The translations under genes were made by a program, and so were the position numbers. Below the pieces are notes generated by a model. The model searched no databases, was not told the DNA's origin, and was given only the letters and a program-made list of their open reading frames with translations. Below are positions 1-5,706 of a DNA stretch of 9,828 nucleotides, piece after piece. Source of the DNA: Prevotellaceae bacterium (lineage in GTDB: Bacteria; Bacteroidota; Bacteroidia; Bacteroidales; UBA932). The first letter of the stretch is position 1; every line of letters begins with the position of its first letter. The stretch is from assembly GCA_031284065.1 (NCBI GenBank), contig JAITAP010000061.1, forward strand, positions 1 to 9,828, written 5' to 3'.

Positions 1-5
1 GCCGG

Positions 6-79
6 TGATCCCAGAGGGATTCGAACCCCCGACCCACAGATTAGAAATCTGTTGCTCTATCCAGCTGAGCTATGAGACC
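6..79 (-). tRNA. tRNA-Arg (anticodon TCT)
   Basis: Read on the minus strand, this 74-nt stretch folds as a complete cloverleaf. The acceptor GGTCTCA pairs with TGGGATC, there is a D arm with AGCTCAGCTGGATAGAGC, and the anticodon stem ACAGA/TCTGT encloses loop TTTCTAA. The T arm is GGGGG-TTCGAAT-CCCTC and contains the invariant GTTCGAAT. The anticodon (positions 43-45 of the window) is TCT, which reads AGA/AGG arginine codons. The discriminator base is A at position 6. The bases after it (CCGGC) begin with CC but do not give a full CCA, so CCA is probably added by nucleotidyltransferase. It has its own promoter just upstream, separate from the glycosyltransferase gene that points towards it. 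Confidence 0.96.
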
Positions 80-90
80 AATTTGCGGTG

Positions 91-132
91 CAAAGATACA
101 AAAAGATACAATTATAAGAATTATGCGCCAAA
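91..132 (-). promoter_or_regulatory. Bacteroidota-type promoter for tRNA-Arg, with a duplicated -7 box
   Basis: On the minus strand a TTTG (-33, positions 129-132) is followed after 20 nt by TATCTTTT (-7, positions 101-108). Ten nucleotides further on there is a second, perfect -7 box, TATCTTTG (91-98). The consensus for Bacteroidota primary sigma is TTTG-N19-21-TAnnTTTG. The upstream pair would start RNA about 15 nt before the tRNA, and the downstream box about 5 nt before it. Only the upstream -7 box has a properly spaced -33 element. Confidence 0.72.
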
Positions 133-153
133 ATAATTTTACACTTTAACTCC

Positions 154-168
154 CGCAAACTCTTTGCG
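154..168 (-). terminator. Small hairpin after the GT4 gene, possible weak terminator
   Basis: A perfect 6-bp stem (CGCAAA/TTTGCG) with a 3-nt GAG loop lies 8 nt past the stop codon of the GT4 gene. On the minus strand it is followed by GGAGTTAAAG rather than a T-run, so it is at best a weak intrinsic terminator. Its position between the end of the glycosyltransferase operon and the tRNA promoter is the main support. Confidence 0.3.
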
Positions 169-175
169 CTGTTGC

Positions 176-1294
176 TTACAGCGCTTGGCTAAAGTCAACA
201 ATGGCTTGCGCGAATGATTCCCACGAAAGGTCGCGCTTGAGCCTGCCAATGCTTGCCGTAAATTTTTCGATGTTTCCCTGCTCAAAAAAACGGGCTACTC
301 CTTTTGCTATTCCGCTTGCGTCGGGTTGCGTAACGATAATGCCCGTTTCGTTGTCTGCAATGACTTCCTTTAGCCCGCCTACGTCGGTGGCAATCATGGG
401 CAGGTTAAAGTGGTAGGCAATGGAGGTTATGCCGCTTTGCGTTGCCGAGCGGTAGGGGAGCACGCAGGCGTCGGCGGCCGAGAAAAACAGCGGCACCTCC
501 GCATCGCCGATGTACCGCGCCTCCGTGTGCACGTCCTGCGCGTTGGGCAGGGCGGCTATCTGTGCACGGTACTTTTCGAAGCTACCGTAGGGCTCGCCCG
601 CAATGAGCAGCTGGTACTCCGGCGGGAGCATCCCAAACGCCTCAATGAGCAAGTCCAGCCCCTTGTAGTCGCGGATAAGCCCAAAGAAGAGCAGGGTTTT
701 TTTATCGGGGTGCAAGCCCAGCTTTGCCCGTGCCTGCGCCTTGGGCATTGCCTGCCCAAAGTGGTTGTAGAGAGGGTGCGGCTTGTAGATGAACTTTGCG
801 TCGGGCTTTAGCGCGAGCAAATCGCGCTTTACGGCTTCGCTCATCACGGCAAAGCCGCTGCTGCGATTCAGGAAGTATTGCGTAAAAGCCTTGTCAAAAA
901 ACCGTTGCTCGTGCGGGATAGCGTTATCCAGAACAGTAATTACCTTCGCCCGCTTTTTCAGGCGTCCGGCAACGTAGCCCAACGACGGCGCAAGGAACGA
1001 CACCCAGTACTTCATTACCAGCACATCGGGGGCAAATGCCGCTATTTTTTGCGCCGCTGCATGGTACGAAAACGGATTTATCGTATCCAGCACCCGCACA
1101 GCGTCAACGGGCGTAGCATTATCATCGGGGGTAACGTACTGCGTTTTTCCCGGAAAAAGCAGCTTGGGGTATTGCCGCGTGAAGGTGTAAGCCCGAACCT
1201 CCGCCTGTCGCCCAAAGGCGCTGAGCAGCGAGGCGTTGAACTGGGCAATGCCGCCGCGGTAAGGGTAAAAAGTGGATAGATAAGCAATTTTCAT
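176..1294 (-). CDS. Glycosyltransferase family 4 (GT-B fold)
   Basis: A 372-residue GT-B glycosyltransferase of the GT4 family, expected to be cytoplasmic or on the inner face of the inner membrane, adding a sugar from a nucleotide donor to a surface glycan or lipid acceptor. The N-terminal half opens with MKIAYLSTFYPYRGGIAQF, the usual first strand and Gly-rich loop. The C-terminal donor-binding half starts at about residue 199 with KTLLFFGLIRDYKGLDLLIEA, then LLIAGEPYG, a YIGDAEVPLFFSAADACVLPY segment, and DVGGLKEVI with ETGIIV near the end. The usual EGFGLP..EA motif is replaced by SATQSGITSIAYHFNLP, a variant seen in many GT4 enzymes. The ATG lies 2 nt after the GT9 stop, so the two genes are probably translated together. 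The exact sugar and acceptor cannot be read from the sequence. Confidence 0.9.
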   Translation of the reverse strand: MKIAYLSTFYPYRGGIAQFNASLLSAFGRQAEVRAYTFTRQYPKLLFPGKTQYVTPDDNATPVDAVRVLDTINPFSYHAAAQKIAAFAPDVLVMKYWVSFLAPSLGYVAGRLKKRAKVITVLDNAIPHEQRFFDKAFTQYFLNRSSGFAVMSEAVKRDLLALKPDAKFIYKPHPLYNHFGQAMPKAQARAKLGLHPDKKTLLFFGLIRDYKGLDLLIEAFGMLPPEYQLLIAGEPYGSFEKYRAQIAALPNAQDVHTEARYIGDAEVPLFFSAADACVLPYRSATQSGITSIAYHFNLPMIATDVGGLKEVIADNETGIIVTQPDASGIAKGVARFFEQGNIEKFTASIGRLKRDLSWESFAQAIVDFSQAL

Positions 1295-1296
1295 TT

Positions 1297-2385
1297 TTAT
1301 GGTAATACTTGGTTTAACCCATCAACAACGGCTTGCGGCGCAATATCTAACATGCAGCTGCGCGCGCGCGCGCAGGTAGCGCCGTAAAAGCAATCGCAAC
1401 CGGTGGCGGGCTGCACAATCACGCCCCGACGGTATAGGTAAAATTCGCTTGCGTTGAAAATATTGTTCATTAGCACCATTGGCTTTTGCAGCGCAGTAGC
1501 AATGTGCATCATCATGGAAACTTGCGTAACAACCGCGTCGCAGCATGAGGTGAGCGCAATAAATTCTTCGAGTGAAAAATGTCCGGGGTACAACGCTCCC
1601 GATTTCTCTGCCATGGCTGCGTTAGCCTCGTGCTCGGCCTTGCCGCCAAGCAGCACGGGGTAGCATCCCTGCTTTTGCAAAATTTTAACCAGCGAAATCC
1701 AGTAGTCCTGCGGCCACAGCCTCGTTTTCCAGCGTCCGCCGCAACCGGTGTTGAGCCCCACGATTTTTTTACCCTGCGCTTGCCGCTTTACGTATGCAAA
1801 ACGCTCAACCAAGTTTTCGTTAAAGTTTAGCAGGTATGGCTCGTCGTTGAACTTTTGGTGGCAAATTTCAAATATTTCGTCCATGTAGTGCTTCGTGTTT
1901 TGCTTCGACAAATCGTCAAAAAAACCCGTAAGCAGCTTATGCTCGGCTGCCGGCGTTGCCGCCGCAATACGGTGGTTGCGCCACGTGTAGCCATATTTTT
2001 CTTTGGCGTTTACGTCGGCAAGCAGCGAACACGCCTCTACTTCTTTGTCCAAGTTGATGGCAATGTCAAGCTGGCGGTGCAGCACGCCGTATGCCGCCGC
2101 GAAATCGAAGCGCAAAATCTCATCAATGCTATCCTTAGGCAGCACTTCCGGCGAATGGGTGAGCCACGTGATGTGGCAGTTGGGGTACAGCGCACGGTAC
2201 CTCAACACAAGCGGAGTGGTGCGGATAACGTCGCCGATAGCGCCCAGCTTGATAATCAAAATCCGCTTGTCAACCGGCGCGTATGCGGAGCACGTACCGC
2301 ACATGTAACCGCGCTGCTTATTCGGCTTACAAGGAACATGCCCCTTGAAGTGTCGGCAATCGAACTTTACGCTTTGGATGTTCAT
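1297..2385 (-). CDS. GT9 (heptosyltransferase-like) glycosyltransferase with N- and C-terminal Cys clusters
   Basis: A GT-B enzyme of the ADP-heptose:LPS heptosyltransferase superfamily, 362 residues from the ATG at 2383-2385. An in-frame ATG at 2421 would add 12 residues and overlap queE by 11 nt. I prefer 2385 because the extra residues are charged and of low complexity, and an AT-rich leader precedes the inner ATG. GT9 landmarks are RILIIKLGAIGDVIRTTPL, then VGLNTGCGGRWKTRLWP, a GGKAEHEAN stretch and a VTQVSMMMHIATAL segment where other GT9 enzymes have D-T/S-G-x-x-H. Before the first strand there are Cys10, His12, Cys19, Cys29 and Cys32; near the end there are Cys330, Cys332, Cys338 and Cys344. 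From memory, this double Cys arrangement is typical of a Bacteroidota GT9 branch, and I infer metal binding. Likely role: lipid A-core or surface glycan assembly. The acceptor is unknown. Confidence 0.88.
   Translation of the reverse strand: MNIQSVKFDCRHFKGHVPCKPNKQRGYMCGTCSAYAPVDKRILIIKLGAIGDVIRTTPLVLRYRALYPNCHITWLTHSPEVLPKDSIDEILRFDFAAAYGVLHRQLDIAINLDKEVEACSLLADVNAKEKYGYTWRNHRIAAATPAAEHKLLTGFFDDLSKQNTKHYMDEIFEICHQKFNDEPYLLNFNENLVERFAYVKRQAQGKKIVGLNTGCGGRWKTRLWPQDYWISLVKILQKQGCYPVLLGGKAEHEANAAMAEKSGALYPGHFSLEEFIALTSCCDAVVTQVSMMMHIATALQKPMVLMNNIFNASEFYLYRRGVIVQPATGCDCFYGATCARARSCMLDIAPQAVVDGLNQVLP
1360..1373. repeat. (GC)7 dinucleotide tract inside the GT9 gene
   Basis: Fourteen alternating G and C bases lie in the coding sequence of the GT9 C-terminal Cys cluster, across the C-A-R-A-R-S-C segment. 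Gain or loss of one unit would shift the frame about 20 residues before the natural stop. Whether it varies in a population cannot be told from one sequence. Confidence 0.8.
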
Positions 2386-2410
2386 ATCAAAAATTTTGTT
2401 TTTTTGTTTG

Positions 2411-3019
2411 CTACGGCACATTCATAAACTTATGCGCCTGAATGGAGATGCGCCAGCGCGGGTGTTGCTTGGCGTACTCCACAATGGTTGCTACAACCTG
2501 CTTGTGCCTGCTCCACTCGGGCTGCAAAAAGAGGCGGCAGGAGGCCGCTACTCTTGCGGCGGTTTCCTCTGCCCAGCGCAAATCCTGCTCGTTCTCCACA
2601 ATTATTTTCAGCTCGTTTGCCTTTGCAAAAATTTCGGGCAAAGGGTGTTGCTTGGGCTTTGGCGAAAGGCAAATCCAATCCCACACGCCCGAAAGCGGCT
2701 GCGAGCCGGAGGTCTCCAGAAATGTTTGCAGCCCTTTTTCCTTCAGGAGGCGGCAAAGCGCGTCGAGGTTGCAGGAGAGCGGTTCGCCGCCGGTTACCAC
2801 CACCGCCTGCGCCGGAAGCGACGCTGCCCGCGCGGCAACTTCTTCAACCGGAACGAGCGGAAAATTTTTGACGTTCCACGTCATTTTTGCGTCGCACCAG
2901 CGGCAGCCCACGTCGCAGCCGCCTATGCGAATAAAGTAGGCAGGCTTCCCCACGTGAAAACCCTCGCCCTGTATGGTGTAAAAATCCTCCACCAGCGGCA
3001 GCATTTTTCCGTCGTCCAT
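2411..3019 (-). CDS. queE: 7-carboxy-7-deazaguanine synthase (radical SAM, QueE)
   Basis: QueE is the radical SAM enzyme that contracts 6-carboxytetrahydropterin to 7-carboxy-7-deazaguanine, the second dedicated step towards preQ0 and queuosine in tRNA. The sequence has FYTIQGEG near the start, the QueE-type cluster motif CX3CX2C (Cys35, Cys39, Cys42, in GCDVGCRWCD) that holds the 4Fe-4S cluster, and VVTGGEP at about residues 74-80 for SAM binding. From the ATG at 3017-3019 it is 202 residues, close to the usual length of about 200-220. The frame stays open to a TTG at 3034, and another ATG at 3002-3004 is also possible; the catalytic core is intact with any of these. queC, queD and queF are not in this window. 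The 3' end touches the start region of the GT9 gene, which suggests one transcript. Confidence 0.93.
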   Translation of the reverse strand: MDDGKMLPLVEDFYTIQGEGFHVGKPAYFIRIGGCDVGCRWCDAKMTWNVKNFPLVPVEEVAARAASLPAQAVVVTGGEPLSCNLDALCRLLKEKGLQTFLETSGSQPLSGVWDWICLSPKPKQHPLPEIFAKANELKIIVENEQDLRWAEETAARVAASCRLFLQPEWSRHKQVVATIVEYAKQHPRWRISIQAHKFMNVP

Positions 3020-3044
3020 GCAATTATTACTCAAATTTTTCGAA

Positions 3045-3092
3045 TTACAGAATTAACGGCATGTAAATTTTGAAGATTCTGCAATTCTGTAA
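3045..3092 (-). promoter_or_regulatory. 10-bp inverted repeat between gldG and queE
   Basis: TTACAGAATT (3045-3054) and AATTCTGTAA (3083-3092) are perfect inverted copies separated by 28 nt. They sit in the 78-nt gap between the gldG stop and the queE ATG. The stem is AT-rich (two G-C pairs), so it is a poor intrinsic terminator; it could be an operator or a partial attenuator. I see no good -33/-7 pair in this gap, so queE may depend on transcription from gldG. Confidence 0.35.
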
Positions 3093-3097
3093 AATTA

Positions 3098-4780
3098 TTA
3101 AATCCTTTTTCCGTACTTCCTTTTTCGCCGTAAGACAAACGCCACTCCGCCAAGCGTCAGCAGCACAAGCGGCGCTACCGTGTTGGCAATAATCCACGCG
3201 CTGCGCTCCCGCACCACGCGGGCGCGGTCGAGCAGGCGCATGGCGACCACTTTTCCGCGCAGCGAAATCAGCCCGCTATCGTCGAGGAGGTAGGCGACTA
3301 CGTTTTTCACAAACTCCTTGTTGCCGTAAAGCGCCTGTCGGGTGTAGCGGTCGTAGCCCAGCGGCAGGGCGCTGCCGTTTGCCGTTACGTCGTTGCGGAT
3401 AACGTCGCCGTCTGCCACTACCACTTGCGCCGTGCGCACGCTCTTGGCGGCAAAGCTGAAGGGGCGACCATTGTTGTACGACGACAAAATCCGGCGCTGA
3501 AAAATGGAAGAAAATTCACCCTGTAGAAGCACCGCCACAGGAAGAGCGCCTTTGCTGTAAAGGCGCGTATCAATGTTATCCATAACCTGCTCCAAGCCCA
3601 CGTAAAACGGCGCGCCTTTGACAAACGAGCGCGGCGATGTGGACAGCAACGTTTGCTTGCCCACGCCTGCGCCCGGCAGCGTATCGACGGTGCCGGGAAA
3701 CTCGGTTTTCACCACGTTCAGGTTGCGCGATATGGGGTTGTCCGGCGAGGGAAACAGCAGCGGGTAGTACGTCCACGGCAGGGGCGAAAACTTGGCAGGC
3801 ATGCCGGCCGGGGCAACGTTTACCGGAATCAGGGCGCACTGCAAGTCCTGCACCACGTTGGCGTTGATGCGCACGCCGTAGCGAAACAGCATGTCGTTCA
3901 GGTTATGGTCGTTGATGATGCCAAAGGTCATGTGGCCGTTGGCCAGGCTATCCTCGTGCACCATTACCGGGTCAATAAACCACGCCACCTTTCCGCCGCG
4001 CATGATGTACTGGTCAACAACCAGCTTGTCGGCTTCGCTCCACGACTTGGAGGGCTTGGCTACCACCGCCAGCGCGTAACCGTTGAGCGCGTTCACGTCG
4101 CCGCTCAGCGTAATGCGGCTCACCTTGTAGTACGCCGACAGCTCCTGCGCCATATCCGCCACCTGAGCGGCGCTCAGCTCGCCGTGCCCGTCGATGAAGG
4201 CAATTTTTTCGAGCTCCTTTCGCCCCAGCTCCTCAACGGCGCTGATGAAGATGTACTCGAGGTTTTGTATGGCGTTATTGATATTTTCTTCGGTGGAGAT
4301 ATTTCGGTTTACCTGCAAAAAGTTCACCCCCCGCTGCCTGCCGTTGAGGCTCACGATAGCGCCGGGGAAGAGGTCTATTTGCGTAACGCCGCCCTCCGTA
4401 TTTTCTTCCTGCACCGTGTATGGCAGCAAGCCTTTACGGAGCAGGTCTCTGTAAAAGGCTTCCTTTTGCCTGCCTGCGGCGGGCTTCACAAACTCGTACT
4501 GCAAGCGTTCGCCGGAGTACGCCTGCATATCGTCGAGCATATCCTTCACGGCGCGTTGCAGCGGGCGCATCCCCACAGGCATTTCGCCCTCCAGATAAAC
4601 CTTGATGTATATAACGGACGATTGCCGGCCCAGCGCGTCTTTGGTAGCTTCGGATAGCGTGTAGCGTTTGTCGGCGGTGAGGTCGAGGCGCAGGTGAAAA
4701 ACGTTTGCCAGCAGGAAAAGCGCCGCTGCACCTGCCGCTACAGCAAAAAAATGCAGTATGTCTTTTTGCTTTATTGTCAT
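3098..4780 (-). CDS. gldG: GldG-family protein (ABC transporter-associated, membrane-anchored)
   Basis: A 560-residue protein of the GldG / ABC-type uncharacterised transport auxiliary family. In gliding Bacteroidota, GldG works with the permease GldF and ATPase GldA; homologues are also common in non-gliding gut species, where the role is not settled. Visible features: an N-terminal membrane helix at about residues 9-28 (HFFAVAAGAAALFLLANVF), then the family signature LDLTADKRYTLSEAT. A large periplasmic region follows, with KIAFIDGHGELS and a GGKVAWFIDP strand-loop typical of the ABC_transp_aux domain. A C-terminal helix at about residues 529-550 is followed by a basic tail RRKRKYGKRI. In most relatives gldF lies directly upstream; here the next gene upstream is divergent, so gldF must be elsewhere or absent. 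The ATG at 4778-4780 fits the family start. Confidence 0.9.
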   Translation of the reverse strand: MTIKQKDILHFFAVAAGAAALFLLANVFHLRLDLTADKRYTLSEATKDALGRQSSVIYIKVYLEGEMPVGMRPLQRAVKDMLDDMQAYSGERLQYEFVKPAAGRQKEAFYRDLLRKGLLPYTVQEENTEGGVTQIDLFPGAIVSLNGRQRGVNFLQVNRNISTEENINNAIQNLEYIFISAVEELGRKELEKIAFIDGHGELSAAQVADMAQELSAYYKVSRITLSGDVNALNGYALAVVAKPSKSWSEADKLVVDQYIMRGGKVAWFIDPVMVHEDSLANGHMTFGIINDHNLNDMLFRYGVRINANVVQDLQCALIPVNVAPAGMPAKFSPLPWTYYPLLFPSPDNPISRNLNVVKTEFPGTVDTLPGAGVGKQTLLSTSPRSFVKGAPFYVGLEQVMDNIDTRLYSKGALPVAVLLQGEFSSIFQRRILSSYNNGRPFSFAAKSVRTAQVVVADGDVIRNDVTANGSALPLGYDRYTRQALYGNKEFVKNVVAYLLDDSGLISLRGKVVAMRLLDRARVVRERSAWIIANTVAPLVLLTLGGVAFVLRRKRKYGKRI

Positions 4781-4817
4781 CGAATAATAATGTATAATTT
4801 ACCCCGATTTGGGTTTG

Positions 4818-4847
4818 CAAATATACGATTTTTTTGCTTGCTCTAAA
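4818..4847 (-). promoter_or_regulatory. Candidate gldG promoter
   Basis: On the minus strand a perfect -7 box, TATATTTG (4818-4825), lies about 38 nt before the gldG ATG. The -33 position is weak: TTTA at 4844-4847 with an 18-nt spacer. It overlaps the divergent promoter for the plus-strand gene, so the two may exclude one another. Confidence 0.5.
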
Positions 4848-4863
4848 TAATTTAGTATCTTTG
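4833..4863 (+). promoter_or_regulatory. Bacteroidota-type promoter for the GT5-like / DUF4270 pair
   Basis: TTTG (4833-4836), a 19-nt spacer and TATCTTTG (4856-4863) match the TTTG-N19-TAnnTTTG consensus exactly. The expected start is about 7 nt downstream, giving a leader of roughly 24 nt before the ATG at 4894. There is no purine-rich Shine-Dalgarno sequence in the leader, as is usual in this phylum. Confidence 0.8.
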
Positions 4864-4893
4864 CAGTTATTTCATTAGCGTATCTCCACAAAA

Positions 4894-5706
4894 ATGGCAA
4901 ATGGTCGAAAAATATTATTCGTTAATCAGGAAATGATGCCGTACGTGTCAGAAACCGAAATATCCAAGATTTCGCGCTATCTGCCGCAGGCTATTCAGGA
5001 ACAAGGTAACGAAATACGTTCTTTTATGCCGCGCTACGGTTGTATCAGCGAGCGGCGCAACCAGCTGCATGAGGTCATTCGCCTGTCGGGGATGAACCTT
5101 ATCATTAGCAACACCGACCACCCGCTTATCATCAAGGTAGCCTCCATACCGACGGCGCGTATGCAGGTGTACCTTATTGACAACGAAGACTACTTTAAGC
5201 GGAAAGAAATGCAGTTCGACGAAGGCGGCGCGTTTTTTGGCGACAACGATGAGCGCATGATTTTCTTTGCCCGCGGCACGCTCGAAACCATCAAAAAGCT
5301 GCGCTGGCAGCCGGAAATAGTGCACTGCCACGGCTGGTTCTCAATGATTACGCCGCTGTTTGTAAAAAAAGCGTTCCACGACGACCCGCTCTTTGCAAAG
5401 GCAAAGGTGGTGATTTCCGTGTACAACGAAAGCTTCGACGCTTTTTTTGACTCGCACTTCCACAAAAAAGTGCTGCTCGACGGCGTAAAAGCCAAAGAGG
5501 TAGAGGCGCTTTCCAAAGTGAATTACGTTAACCTGATGAAATTTGCCATATCGTACTCCGACGGCGTGGTTATCGGTAGCAGACACATTCATCCGGAGCT
5601 GCAAAAGTACATTAAAACGCTAAAAATCCCTGTGCTGCCCTACCACGAAGAGCAGTACGTAGAAACTTACATGAATTTTTATGACAAGATTTTTTCAAAA
5701 AAATAA
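4894..5706 (+). CDS. Stand-alone glycogen/starch synthase N-terminal-like protein (GT5 half)
   Basis: A 270-residue protein that matches only the N-terminal Rossmann half of glycogen/starch synthase (GT5). It shows KILFVNQEMMPYVSE for the first strand and loop, then SFMPRYG, YLIDNEDYFKR at about residues 93-103, FGDNDERMIFFARGTLE at about 115-131 and EIVHCHGW at 141-148, all in family order. Two things are missing: the KTGGL motif that binds ADP-glucose (here YVSETEIS at residues 17-24), and the whole C-terminal donor-binding domain. Full GlgA is about 475 residues. It is therefore unlikely to be an active synthase, whatever database label it receives. Such short forms are, from memory, conserved in Bacteroidota next to DUF4270 genes, so this is not a recent truncation. 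Its last 26 nt overlap the next gene. Confidence 0.85.
   Translation: MANGRKILFVNQEMMPYVSETEISKISRYLPQAIQEQGNEIRSFMPRYGCISERRNQLHEVIRLSGMNLIISNTDHPLIIKVASIPTARMQVYLIDNEDYFKRKEMQFDEGGAFFGDNDERMIFFARGTLETIKKLRWQPEIVHCHGWFSMITPLFVKKAFHDDPLFAKAKVVISVYNESFDAFFDSHFHKKVLLDGVKAKEVEALSKVNYVNLMKFAISYSDGVVIGSRHIHPELQKYIKTLKIPVLPYHEEQYVETYMNFYDKIFSKK

Noticed and set aside
1..180. tRNA-Arg as the attachment site of an integrated element
   Set aside because: No integrase and no second copy of the tRNA 3' end is visible in the window, and the DNA left of the tRNA is not included.
1855..2427. 190-residue plus-strand frame opposite the GT9 gene
   Set aside because: Antisense to conserved GT9 motifs and without a plausible start context or family.
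3020..3034. TTG start that would lengthen queE by five residues
   Set aside because: The extra residues are not family-like and an ATG is available at 3019, close to the conserved core.
3653..4657. 334-residue open frame on the plus strand opposite gldG
   Set aside because: It is antisense to a well-recognised gene, has no family features, and is rich in His, Arg, Val and Gln as expected from the complement of GC-rich codons.
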